Shown here: piece by piece, positions 18,762 to 30,012 of the stretch
How positions within the stretch are numbered: the stretch's first letter is position 1
How the letters are laid out: every line of letters begins with the position of its first letter
Assembly: GCA_907163375.1 (NCBI GenBank)
Contig: CAJQUW010002997.1
Location: forward strand, 1 to 64,000
Direction of reading: 5' to 3'
DNA length: 64,000 nucleotides
Source of the DNA: Prostheceraeus crozeri
Taxonomy: Eukaryota > Platyhelminthes > Polycladida > Euryleptidae
The notes under the pieces: model-generated
Told to the model about the DNA's origin: nothing
Database searches by the model: none
What the model saw: only the letters and a program-made list of their open reading frames with translations
Made by a program: the position numbers and the translations under genes

Positions 18762-21700
18762 CTACTCAATGTGGGTGGAGCGGGCAAGTATTGCTCTTGC
18801 GACAGATTTGGCAAGACTAATGCCCAGACAGTCAAAAATCTCACGGTGGACAACCGAAACTTTTTCATTGCTTTGAACTGCCATAGTGCATCCAAGCTGT
18901 TTAAGAAGTGCAGTGGCCTCTCCACCCCAGACACCGTATGCTGTGACTGCAACAGGGGCACATCTCCATCCCAATCTAGCACATCTCTCATCATTGCCTC
19001 TATGTTTCCGGCTTTCTGCAGCTGCGAGACATACATCACTTGCTGTACTCGCTCCATGAATATAGTTCGGAATGAGCGGATGTACCACAGTAATGTCGAT
19101 CGCAGCAGCCTGACCCAATGTCCAGTTTGGTATTAAAATGTCTGCAGGCCTTTGCAAATCATCACTTGATCCCTGTTCCTGCTTAGGATTCAATCTTGCC
19201 CTCTAACAAAAACGATAGATCTTATTGCGAAGAATGATGTGTCGTCGATTCACATCTGGACCTCGCATACATGTGCTGCCATGAATGCCGAAGTCATCCA
19301 TCTGCTTGTCCGGGCACATGAGACATGTTGACTTACAATTCAGCGGTAGTCCCAAGCGAAGCTTCGTCAACACATGAACCTCATTTGGCTCAAGACGTTG
19401 ATCCAGACCTGGATTTGGGATAGCTGAAAGCCAGGATGATGAATGAGTATTTGATACTGCTGACAGTCGAGCTTTCTCAGCTGTACTTGACATCATTTGT
19501 TGCAGTCTTTCTTCTTGGGCTTCCTCAATTCTTTGTGAAAGACTTCTTTGTGATCGGCACTCTGGGATATTGACAACATCCAAACGGTCAAATGCTTTGA
19601 CTCTGGTATTGTAATCATTAATGACTTCTTGAATATCCAAATGAGGCGAGTTGGTAGAAGAGATCGATGAAATATAGGCTGCAGATGCGTGTTTCCTGAC
19701 TGATCGTAAGCCAAACCCTCCACGTTTCATACTTAATTCCACTTGTAAGCGGGAAGCTTCAGTTAAACCAATGCAGAGGGATTCTTCGAAGCAACGCATG
19801 ACGTCCGTGTCAAATTCACAAAGTTGTTCAGATATTTGATTTGATTGGCAACTTCGTGCAATATGATTTAATTTGCAAAAGCCACCACATATTCTTAAAA
19901 GATTCAAGGAAATTTGAGGATCCTTGAGATGCACGATAGCACGTAGAAGTTTGGCAGCCTCTAAGCGTTTCTTCTTGACATAGTCAATACAGAAGGAAAC
20001 CTCACCTATAGGTGAACCCAGAATCTCCATGTTTGGTTTACCCAGCTTTCTCACATTCGATGGAAAACTTGAAAGATCTATTTTGCTGTACAGTTCACAT
20101 TTGTGTAAGTTGAGATGCAGACCAGACCATGTCTCAGATTCCTGAATCATGCATAGGCATTGCTTGATGGATTGTATCCCACCACATAAAACACCGTCAT
20201 CCAAGTACCAGAGATTGTGAGTTAGTCCAGGAATATGTTTCAATGAATCAACAAGGCGGTTCAAACCAAGTGCAAACAAAAGTGGCCCGAGTGGATCACC
20301 TTGCTGAACCCCATTGGCCGACGAAAGCATTCCGGTTGGGTGCCAGAGCAATGGATTTTGGCTGTAGCACCATGAGACCCAGGGCAACAATTCTGGAATT
20401 TCCTTGCTGCACTCACCCAAAACACATTGACGGGAAACCGAGTTGAAAGCGTTTGCCATGTCAATTTTCAAAATCACGAAGTCTTCGTCTTCCCAATGAG
20501 AATGAATTATGTGACGCATTCTGTGTACAACCTTTTCTACCCCACCAGGACATGAAACACCAAACTGTGTGTTAGCGAAAAGTCGTCCAACCGTTGATGA
20601 AAACACTTTGCCCAAACATTTGCCAATCAAGCGTCGGAGGACCTCACCAACCGCAATAGGTCGAATATCTAAGGGACCACTCTCTTTTGATTTTAGCAAT
20701 GCAGTTAGTGAAGCACCCGCGAAAAATGGTGCAACCTCTTTGCACGCTCTTCCAGAGATCATGAGATTGATGAGCGAACGCAATGTGGCGACAAGACTCA
20801 CAGGCAAAGCACTGTTGCATGCAGTGGTTAGATGGTCAACCCGGAGACCTGATGGTCCACATGCAGTTCCTCTGGGAAAAGAAGACAAAACTGCTTGGAT
20901 GTCAAAATCTTGCGGTAGACGAGGGATTGAATCCGAAGAAAAATCTGGCGGTGTTGGTGGTTCACGCTGTGGGTGTTTTTCAACCAAAAGACGACGTGTT
21001 TCAGAGGTGTTGGGTGCAATACCCTTACTCGTTAATACTCTGCAAGCTTTACCGAACAAGCCATCCTCAGCAAACGCGATTGCAGCCTTGCGAACATTTT
21101 CCCGGAGCTCCAAGTCATTATCATGATCTTTTGATTTGGTGGAGTAGGTCACTTTTATCTTCTTTGCGTTGTTACAAGCTTCATTCCATAATGTTACATA
21201 CTCTCCTGCCAACCACCGATCACATAATGTGGCAATGTTTACTCCATTTTGATGTTTCCTTCCTGAACGTTTCGACGACGGAAGCACACATTTTGGCAAC
21301 ATTGCCAACAGAGTAAAGTGTTCTATTGTGAAGTATTACTTTATTCAGTGTTTCTTGTAGTGCACGGCTCCAAGCTTGCTTGGCATTTGCAGGCACGTGC
21401 TTCAAGGTTGGTCGGAACAAACACAGCACCTCGCGAATTGATGGCAGATCATTCGATAAATGGGAACTTTATTGTTCTTCAGTGGTAGTATCTTGTCTAG
21501 AGAAAGAGCATCGAGATAGGTGTAATGAACGGCGTGACTCAGCAACAATTCTTCTACATGGACAAATAAATTTTCTGTTTTGTCTTAGCCAAGCGATAGA
21601 AATCGGTCTATCAAATATGCCACATAAATGCTGCTCCAAATGTCTTATGATCATTGAAGGTGCTAAAATCTCTTGACAAGCACTAACTGGACAATTAATT

Positions 21701-22068
21701 CCAGAGCGGTACGTCACTTCCGTCTGATGACTACTTCGAATGTTGGATGTTTCTTGTGAGTTTAAATGGGCTGCTGGTAGGGCACCAGATCCAGGGCAGC
21801 TACTATTCCGAGGGCCATGTCTTCGTAGAGTGCCATTCCGTTCCGTCTGTTGACTACTTCGAATGTTGGATGTTTCTTGTGAGCTTAAATGGGCTGCTGG
21901 TAGACCACCAGATCCAGGGCAGCCATTATTCCGAGGGCCATGTCTTCGTAGAGTGCCATTCTGGTGCATAGCAATTTGACCATTGCATGATGGACAGTTT
22001 CCTCTAGTCGCTGATTGCATGGGAGATATCATTGGAGATATCATCCCTGCTTTAATTAAGCTGCACAT
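18762..22068 (-). pseudogene. RT/RLE polyprotein of the non-LTR element
   Basis: Pieces in order: 21469-22068 with CPSCNGQ, HGPRNNGCPGSG and CPVSACQEIL...HLEQHLC fingers; 21220-21429 linker; 19203-21308, a 701-codon frame with RT blocks GPSGLRVDHL, ILKIDMANAFNSVSRQC, GVQQGDPLGPLLFALG and LWYLDDGVLCGG (the YxDD box as YLDD), plus a CLMC...HGSTC cysteine motif near the end; and 18762-19193 with PADILIPNW, AAAIDITVVHP, ESRKHRGNDERC and LGWRCAPVAVTAYG, resembling a PD-(D/E)xK restriction-like endonuclease. Frame changes separate the pieces, so the whole protein cannot be made, although the RT part is intact. Identical block sets recur in cnidarian, mollusc and sponge genomes as I recall. Confidence 0.8.
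21724..21969. repeat. 123-bp tandem duplication inside the finger region
   Basis: GACTACTTCGAATGTTGG begins at about 21727 and again at about 21850, exactly 41 codons apart. Each copy encodes RRHGPRN-CPGSG-LPAAHL. The duplication therefore doubles one Cys/His knuckle of the retrotransposon protein without shifting its frame. Confidence 0.8.
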
Positions 22069-22170
22069 CGGCGTTGAACAAGTGCCGGCGTAGTAAAGCC
22101 TGCCGGTCGTGGCTGGAACGGTGGCTGGCGTCTGTCACCGAATAGCAAACGCCTGCACCGTTAGACATCA

Positions 22171-22880
22171 TTTGATCAACTTAGATCGTGATTCGTGAGG
22201 CACTACTCAATTTCTTTATAACAGACATTTATGGTAGGTCCACCGAACCGGTGACAACAGTTAATACTACAGATTTCTAAGCAACAGTTTCTAACTACAA
22301 TACAATTATATGAGGATTTTTTCGTAATTTGATTGCATATTTTGCATAATAGAAAGAACACTAAAACGCATAATGACTTACCAACCTATTGCGGTCTAGG
22401 TCTACATTATGTCAATGTTAATACAATGTCTAGAATGACATTGAAAATGAAGAACGAGCGAAGCAAGTTCTAAATTTTCAATGAGTGTAGACGGGTATTA
22501 GCATTGCTATTGTTGAATATAAACATTACGATCAACCATAGAAATTATATTTTCATCATGATATTGAGTTCCTTGCATTTAAAAAGTGGCTGTGGTGAGA
22601 TATCATTACAGTCCCTCGAAATCATGGAAATCTATAATCCATGCTCGAAATAGTGCAAGAACTCAATATCATGGAGGAAATATAATACCGCATAGCTCCC
22701 AATATCGTATTTCCACCTGTAATTAAAATCACTGCCTAGTGTTAGATAAAACACTTGATGCTTCGCGTCTCGTGTTTCCAATAACATAGTTCATAACATT
22801 CGTTCAATTACGGTGAAAGCAATGCAAGCTATGTGATAATAAACATCTAAAAATTTAATGTACGTAATTGTTTGGCCTAT
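22171..22880. other. Intergenic stretch with imperfect hairpins
   Basis: No gene is seen. Imperfect hairpins are visible at about 22412-22535 (CAATGTTAATACAATGTCT against a related reverse complement around AGAACGAGCGAAGCAAGTTCT) and at about 22555-22680 (TCATGATATTGAGTTC against GAACTCAATATCATGG). The first resembles a hairpin at 30625-30735. Confidence 0.5.
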
Positions 22881-25190
22881 TTTTTATTATGTGCTGTTTC
22901 AATTTTATTCTCAATAAAAATATATCTTTATATATCCGTAAATCTATGAACTGATGTCCATGATGCAATAAAGTTTTAAATAGTATGTCAAAAATAGCCT
23001 CTGGCTTTCTCAGGAATAAAAAAAATAAATTTCTAAGATACCAAGCTTTCGTATTCCTTCAACAGGGTATTCAATAGAATGCACAGATGTTTTACAGTCG
23101 TAAATCAATATTCAAAATTATTACTTAGATATTTCGAACAGCTCATCAACTACAGACAAATATAAGAAAAATATGCATAAACTATGAAATGAAGATACAA
23201 AGCTAACTATGGTAAGACAATTGAAGGCTGACCAGCGGCTTAAAAAATAACAAACAACTATATCTGTAGTTAAACACTGTGTATCAATTTGTGGAATACA
23301 AGAAAGCATAATTCACAAAAAATATTAGAAAAGTATTAAAAGCTTATATGAAAGGAAATATAAAAATGAATTTATCTCAAAAAAGGTAATAATGTCTTGC
23401 CGCAGCAACCATTAATCAAATTATTCTCATTATGTATGAAAATGGCCTCAAAGGATTTTCTCTTGGTATTGTTGAGTTCACTCTTTATGATTTTCCAACA
23501 TAAACTATTTCGGATATTGGTGTTGTGTTCTTCAGCATGTTGAAAGAATTTTGATGAACTTGAGGTTGTATGCTCATTGAGTCTTGCCTTAATGGTACGA
23601 GATGCTTCGCCTATATAACAATGCTTACAAATCAAACACGTAATCTTATAAATAACAAATTTACTGTAGCACTTCAATGCCTTCCCCGGTCTTGCACGTC
23701 CAGCAATTTGTATCACAATGGGGCCGTTCCTTAGTCCTTCTGAATCTCAGATCTAAATTTGGTTCAGTCTCAAAAATAATTCTGATTTTATCGCAAACTT
23801 CTGTTCTCTTAGCAAGGTTGATTATCTCGCGGCGTTGCCTTTCTCCTGTTGTTTTCATCATTTTCCTCTCCTGTATCTGCAAACCATTTTCGAATGACCT
23901 TCATAGGGTAACCGTTACTTAAAAATCTTTGGGTTAACCATGTTTTACTATCATTCAAATGGTGTTGAGAACAATTTCCTTTGACTCGATGGTGTTCACC
24001 TAATAAAATAGCTCATTTACGGCTCGTTGGTTTGGTACAAAAGAGTCATGCGGTAAACAAGTGTCACTATATAAATCTTTCACAAAAAGAGCAAATTCAA
24101 AATCATTCAAAGAGTTCATACGAATCAAACTATCAAGATAAGGTAATTCATGATTAATAGAGGTCTCCATCGTAAACTTGATAGAAAAGTGTAAAGAATT
24201 AACAAAAGATAACAATTCTTGTTCAATAACAATTCTTGTTCGATAACAATCATTGTTCTCGGTGAGATTAGACGAGCTGACTACAGATCTACCACACAAG
24301 AGAACAAAGTGTACTCTTTTAATTTGATAAAGGAAAAATTCTCTAGAAACGGATATCCTAAACGCTTTGTTGACTCCTATTTCAAACTATACAATCGAAG
24401 AAAGTCTGATCCCCTCAACAAGCCTCCAGATACTATTAGAGCCTACATCAAGTGTCCATACGTTGATGAAGTCACTAAAAGACACTACACTTCGTTCTTG
24501 AAAAGACTAGGTAATGGCTCGCTGCATTTACACTCAAGAAGTCGACGCTCAAGAGAAGTTCCAGAATAATTGTTTGATATTTCTGTAATCTGTTTGTTTA
24601 TTCTTTGTTGCATGGTTTGAGGTTGAGTTATAGGAACAACATTGATATCACTATTATATAAACTCTTTTTCAGCATATCGCTATAATCTTGATTATCCAT
24701 CGCTATAAGGCGTTTATTTTTATCAGAGTTTATCAAAATAACGGCATCATCCTTCAGCTCCTTGTGTAAATTATCCAACACTTTTCTCTCTTCTATATTT
24801 CTTTTAATACTTCTATATATTTTTTAAGCCGCTGACCAGTCGGCCTTCAATTGTCTTACCATAGTTAGCTTTGTATCTTCATTTCATAGTTTATGCATAT
24901 TTTTCTTATATTTGTCTGTAGTTGATGAGCTGTTCGAAATATCTAAGTAATAATTTTGAATATTGATTTACGACTGTAAAACATCTGTGCATTCTATTGA
25001 ATACCCTGTTGAAGGAATACGAAAGCTTGGTATCTTAGAAATTTATTTTTTTTATTCCTGAGAAAGCCAGAGGCTATTTTTGACATACTATTTAAAACTT
25101 TATTGCATCATGGACATCAGTTCATAGATTTACGGATATATAAAGATATATTTTTATTGAGAATAAAATTGAAACAGCACATAATAAAAA
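22881..25190 (-). mobile_element. Penelope-like element bounded by inverted arms
   Basis: Arms of about 365 bp, 22881-23247 and 24821-25190, are near-perfect inverted copies (for example TTTTTATTATGTGCTG at 22881 and its complement ending at 25190). Between them lie leftward traces of a Penelope-like protein: an N-terminal block, an RT end and a GIY-YIG nuclease. PLEs are known for LTR-like flanks in direct or inverted arrangement. No target duplication was found. Confidence 0.8.
23372..24781 (-). pseudogene. Penelope-like RT/GIY-YIG polyprotein fragments
   Basis: Leftward pieces: 24485-24781 (ILINSDKNKRLIAMDNQDYS, the N-terminal block before RT); 24000-24299 (VNSLHFSIKFTMETSINHEL then LPYLDSLIRM, the C-terminal end of RT); about 23900-24003 (WLTQRFLSNGYPMKVI, the thumb/linker) in another frame; 23661-23882 (CDTNCWTCKTG); and 23372-23716 (VIYKITCLICKHCYIGEASR, the GIY-YIG core). 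The catalytic middle of RT is missing. On the opposite strand, 24300-24520 encodes another linker block (FSRNGYPKRFVDSYFKLY, then YIKCPYVDEVTKR), so part of a second copy lies inverted inside. The element is inactive. Confidence 0.75.
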
Positions 25191-25790
25191 CAGATACCTG
25201 AACTTATATATTTGTCAAGAGAAAAAAAACAATAAGTTATTGTCCTAAAGGTAAAGCACTACACCAAGTAAAAAAGCCTTTAAAAAAACTAAAGAGAAAC
25301 ACGAGCTAGCAGAGACCGTGCTATCGATCTCGCGAGAGTCACCGAGACGCACTGGAATATTGTATGTCTTATGGTGACACGGTCGCCATTTGTCTGAATT
25401 GACAGACGGTTGAAAATTTGTTGGAATACGGATATACATATATAATGCATGCTTTTGGAAGGCTTTCTATGTCCACCGGTTAATAAGTTCCAAGAAGCAG
25501 GTAATAATTTTCCTGATTGGAAATTACTAACCTGGTGCACACTTCATTATAGCAGATGATGCACAGATTTCTTCGTTCATTATTTATCATAATAACCTCG
25601 AGCCTTCGGCTCTCGGTAATTATAGGAAATAATGACCTCATATCAGTGCATTATCTATTACGTACACGTAACGAAGATATCCATTAAATTAACATTTTAG
25701 GCATTAAAGTATTACTCATCGGAGATATTTAGTTGAAGGTGATGTCCCATCATAGAAATTAACAATACCATAGAAATCTGCTGATAGTGA
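25191..25790. other. Intergenic stretch with a GC-loop hairpin
   Basis: No gene is supported. Around 25596-25625 a hairpin with the core CTCGAGCCTTCGGCTCTCGG is embedded in AATAATnACC...GGnAATTAT-like flanks. Sequence at about 25650-25760 (GTAACGAAGATATCCATTAAAT, then CTCATCGGnGATATTTA) is repeated near 30785-30880. Confidence 0.5.
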
Positions 25791-25797
25791 GTCTACC

Positions 25798-27862
25798 CAT
25801 GGACTCCTAGATATATAACACCTGGACTGAAAGGTAGCATGAAACTGCTTTCAGTAATGTACGCTTCAAGGCTGACGTCGATTAAAGGATACAGCATCTC
25901 ACACTTCTGGTAGAGATGCTTAAGATACAAAATAAGTACTCCGCGCATGGTTGTCGCACTGGCTACGATTCGCAAAGAAATGACGATTGCATCACTTTTC
26001 ATCAATACCCAATAAATGACACACAAAGACTCAATAAATGGATCTCTCGGAACCCATGAAAAAAAATTAGAGTGACTAAGCACTCAATGTATTCGTTGCA
26101 TTTCGTCGATTGAGATTTCGAGGAACGACACGATTCGAACAAACGGCGATCGAAGAGCTTGCACCAGAAATTAAAAAATAAGAAAACAAAAACAACTGCA
26201 ATCCCTAGTGTCATCCCTAATGCTCTTGCATATCTTTCCTTAAAATCCACAACTGCGAGAATAATATCCGCTACCTCAACCAAAAGGCTTGAACGTTCTG
26301 CTGCTATTCTTGAGTGTAAATCGGAAGCTATTTTATCGAGTGATGAAGAAACTAATTTGGGTGACATCGAAATGACACTCTTGTGACAATTGTGTACCTT
26401 TGGGATTTCTGTCAAAACTATTGATAATTCGATCTACCTATTTTATATTGATACAGATAATTACATTCCACACTTAAAGGCCAATTTGATAATTCAGTGC
26501 CTGTTTCTATCATCATCGATAACAAATTGATACCAAAGTTTAACTATTGTGACATTGCAACCAATTCCAAGATTTCTTTGTTTTCACAAGTGTCAAATTT
26601 GATGGCAAGGACAAAATTTCTTGCAGACTCGGAGGAGACTGACATTTTCATGAATCATGTTGAAGAGAACATAAATCTACTTCAAAGATGGAGAAGTGAT
26701 GCGGCTTCTGCTGAAATTGGACAGACATAGCTTGCTTGACTTTTTTAACAATTGCTGATTCGAAATAAATTTGCACGATCAAACTCTCCCGAACTGATGA
26801 TAATGGTGTGCCAAATTCATGCCGCGAGCGCAGCGGTCTATAATTTTCTGCATCATCAACAGCTATTGTTTCTTCCATCTGTGTGCACCTCATGAGCTTA
26901 CGATTTTCGATTGACAGCGGGACTGAATCTAGAAATCGACACTGACCTCAAATTTCGTACTACTCAACTTAATGACTTCGACTGTAATGTTTTATTAATG
27001 ATTGATGAAATATATTTGTCCAAGTGGATAGAGTACAGCGGTAATGAGGTACATGGATTGACTGAGGGACGTGCTGCTGCAACTACCATTCAATGCTTTA
27101 TGGCAAAATCAAAGGGAAGTATCTTGATATCATTTCTTTGTTTCCGATTTATAAGTTTGACAGCAGAAAAACTCAAGTAATGCTTTGAGGAAACCATGAT
27201 GACACTTAGAAAGATCTTCTTGAATGTTGATGGTGTGTCAGTAGATAATGCGTGAATCGAAAATTTTACGTTGACATTTGTGGAGGCAGTCTGCATACTC
27301 ACATAATAAACTCAGTGACTGGTCAGCCAATATACGAGGTATATATATATATGTTTATCCTGTCCATGGTATAAAAAGATTTGCAACAATTTTCATAAAA
27401 GGAAGACTTTCTTATGTCTTCCTATGACCGGCTATTTCCCAAATGAATGTTCTCCAAAATTCGATGATGTTTCACAGCTTTATGAACACGAATCATGCAT
27501 GGTTCTTGAGAAAGCGCATCGAATGACATCGACTGTTTTAGAACCAAAAAATATCGAAAGGACTTCAGTGAAGTTGGCATTAATTGTGTTTTCAGAGTCA
27601 ACAAGAGATGAATATCGATGATTATATCCTTTTTAATTGTGCTTGTGCGTCTAACTGCTCTGTCATTATCATTTTAACTTGCTTTTCTATTCATAATGCT
27701 GAAAAAAGGATGCATGCTTGACTTGAGACAATCAGTTTTTATGCCTTGAGACGGTTGTCTTTCATTACCGAGAGTCAAAGCATGTGCACTGATGTCAGCC
27801 TTGTATCGTACACTTGGTCAATCGAGCTCTCAGTCCAGGTTTTATATATCTAGGAGTCCATG
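25798..27862 (+). mobile_element. P-element-like transposon with 33-bp TIRs and 7-bp target duplication
   Basis: CATGGACTCCTAGATATATA starts a 33-bp repeat at 25798-25830, and its complement ends at 27862 (27830-27862) with one mismatch. GTCTACC flanks both ends (25791-25797 and 27863-27869). P elements begin with CATG and make about 8-bp duplications, which fits. Inside is a broken P-like transposase. A further single copy of the terminal sequence is seen near 30503-30522. Confidence 0.85.
26911..27621 (+). pseudogene. P-element-like transposase fragments
   Basis: The 89-codon frame from 26911 contains NVLLMIDEIYLSKWIEYSG then NEVHGLTEGRAAATTIQCFM, the RNase H-like core block of THAP9/P transposases with its catalytic Asp in MIDE. 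Other frames carry on with VTGQPIY (near 27320) and, at 27424-27621, TGYFPNECSPKFDDVSQLYE and KAHRMTSTVLEPKNIERTSV, also family blocks. Several frame breaks are present and no THAP domain is visible in the ~1.1 kb upstream, where a short unassigned frame lies at 26497-26730. It is a different subfamily from the copy at 16468-18490. Confidence 0.75.
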
Positions 27863-27869
27863 GTCTACC

Positions 27870-28334
27870 ATAGATCAACCATACTATTATCTACTACTAT
27901 GTGTCCCATAGTTTGTCTATGCTCTTAATGTACTTCCAATGAGTGACATTTGAGATGTATGATCTAAGAAAATCTATGATGTCGTTATGACATCGCTGCC
28001 TTACGATAGGCTATTGCATGTATTTTCATGAATGAGTATATCTGTAAAAATATGTCCATGTAGGCTGTGCGATACTACTTTTTGTACCTTACTTTTTTGT
28101 TCATCCCTTTTTAGGCATCTCTTTTTTCATTGTTAGAATCTGTATATATCCACATATGGTAGCTCCATTTCTATAACTAGAAGACAATGATTGTCAAAAC
28201 ATGATATCCATTTTCAAAATATCAATTCGAAAATCATTATAATCATTTTGTTGATGCAAGTGTGATATCTGTTGTTACCTATCATAGCATGAATTGATTG
28301 TGATCATTATTTCATATCGGAAACATCATAGATT
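27870..28334. other. Intergenic, nothing recognised
   Basis: No open frame, RNA gene or clear repeat is seen between the right target duplication of the P-like element and the MITE at 28335. Confidence 0.6.
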
Positions 28335-28882
28335 AATTTTATTTCTTTGGAAAGAGCGAAATTCTAGTCTAGTGATGGAATGAACTTTGTTTTCTTACGG
28401 ACGATTAATTTCAGCTACTAACGGTAGCTATCTTCAGGTAATGAATTCATGAAATTAATAATATCTAAAAATTCACATCTGATATAAGTGATACAGAATT
28501 ACAAATAATACACAACTATGTAAAAACATTTTAGGGAAGTTATGGAAGAGTGGGAGCTATGTGGCAGGTAGTAAAGGGTTGCTTACAACCATTAGCATTT
28601 TGTTAAATGTCCTGACATCGAAGATGGAGAAATGCGATGTGAGTTAAGAAATCTGATTACCATAGAAGGCATGTGAAATGCATCTGAGTCAATGAAAGAG
28701 GAAATCTCTATAATTGTCTAACTCGTGTTTGGCATTAATAGACGGCTTCAGCTTATTTATATAAAATTCCTCACGTAATCGGAGATTGGTGGAATATTTA
28801 TCAGAGTAAATAAATAAGGTCCGTAAGAAAATAAAGTTCATTCCATCACTAGAATTTGGCTCTTTCCAAAAAAATAAAATTA
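28335..28882. mobile_element. MITE-like element with ~65-bp inverted repeats
   Basis: 28335-28402 (AATTTTATTTCTTTGGAAAG ... TTTCTTACGGAC) is matched in reverse complement by 28819-28882 with few mismatches and one 5-bp indel (CTAGTCTAGTGATGG against CTAGTGATGG). The ~416-bp interior has no open frame. Size and structure suggest a non-autonomous DNA element. No target duplication is evident. Confidence 0.7.
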
Positions 28883-29736
28883 TGATATTTAGCCAAGGAC
28901 TCTTTCAGAATCATAGATTGTTCATACTATGTGACAAACCTAATTTACTATAGCGCTTCAGCGACAGGACCTAAATGTCAGCCTCGGCTTGCGGCCTCGT
29001 CTGACATTTGTCATGTCACTTCATCGCTATGGTACATTTGGTTTATGTTAAATATCCAATGTTAGACAATTTAATTTCATTTAATACTAAAATCTATGAC
29101 AATAAGTAAAAGTTAAAGGATGGTTTAGAAATTTCAACCAGAAAAATCGAAGTATAGAATTCAATCAAAATCCCGAGGTCGTGGGCCTCGGTATTTTGAC
29201 TGTATTCTATATCGAAATATTTCTCATTTACAAATTTCTAAGTCATCCTTTAGCCGTGTTAAAGAATATCTAATTGACTATCTATGATGAGGTAAAATTT
29301 GACAAGGTCAGATTGCCTAATGTAGACAGATATCTTTGAACTTAAACATCCACAACTGAAATTCAAACCCGTTTAAGACTCATTCTCATGCTCCTCTGCT
29401 AAGATGACTGATCTATAGACTTAAACTGTGAATTCTTCAATGAAAATGATCTGTTGAATGATTTATTTGTAAACTGGAGAGACGACGAGGCTAAAACAGT
29501 ATCTCACCAGCCATATTGGACGTCGGACGAGTGTTATCCGAATAATTGAAACAACAGGTGACAGACAGGTAGAGAAAAAGTAACCTGTCATCAATCTGAT
29601 TGTGTCGAGGTATACGATAGCACAAATACAAAGAAGATGAATTTGGTATCAGATTGAATTGGATAAAATTGGATCAATAGAGGAGGGTTCATCAGAATTC
29701 TGCGGCGTGAGTCACTATTCTGTAAATTCTATTTTA
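28883..29736. other. Intergenic with two strong hairpins
   Basis: Two hairpins are visible. AATGTCAG...CTGACATT closes around CCTCGGCTTGCGGCCTCG at about 28975-29013. An imperfect ~30-bp stem at about 29138-29210 (TCGAAGTATAGAATTCAATC against its complement) closes around CCCGAGGTCGTGGGCCTCGG. No gene is seen. Confidence 0.5.
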
Positions 29737-30012
29737 CGAATGGGCGCATAAGTTATACGTCTGTTTGTAAAATAGAGAATTATTACAAATTTCTCATTTT
29801 TATGCTGACGAAGAGGCGTAAGAGTTTTACGCCTCTTCGTAAAATTACAATTCGTACAGTTTGGGATCATACGCCCTCCCCATGTTTCTGAAACTCATAT
29901 AACACTTCAGATTCGAGCCTTGAAAAATTTCACCATTGAAAAGAGCGACACGAAAAACCCTGGATATTACTAATCTCAAAAAGTCAATTTTTGCTTATAC
30001 GCCCCTTCGTCA
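29737..30012. repeat. Inverted array of the motif ACGAAGnGGCGTA
   Basis: ACGAATGGGCGCATAAG occurs near 29737. A 14-bp perfect stem ACGAAGAGGCGTAA / TTACGCCTCTTCGT with a 4-bp loop lies at about 29808-29840. CTTATACGCCCCTTCGTC lies near 29995. The outer two are inverted relative to each other, suggesting a short non-autonomous element or a protein-binding array. The 89-codon frame overlapping its right end (29936-30205) is not recognised. Confidence 0.5.

Larger units (their letters stand above)
18570..22170 (-). mobile_element. Non-LTR retrotransposon with restriction-like endonuclease type C-terminus
   Basis: Coding traces run leftward from about 22068 to 18762. They are followed by ~190 bp of untranslated sequence with an AATAAA-like/A-rich tail near 18570-18585. 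Domain order is Cys/His fingers, linker, RT, then an RLE-like C-terminal domain. This is the layout of early-branching, single-ORF non-LTR elements. The upstream limit near 22170 is approximate. No target duplication was identified. Confidence 0.75.

Noticed and set aside
20569-21316. Long plus-strand frames of 185 and 177 codons
   Set aside because: They are antisense to the reverse transcriptase frame at 19203-21308, which has clear RT blocks.
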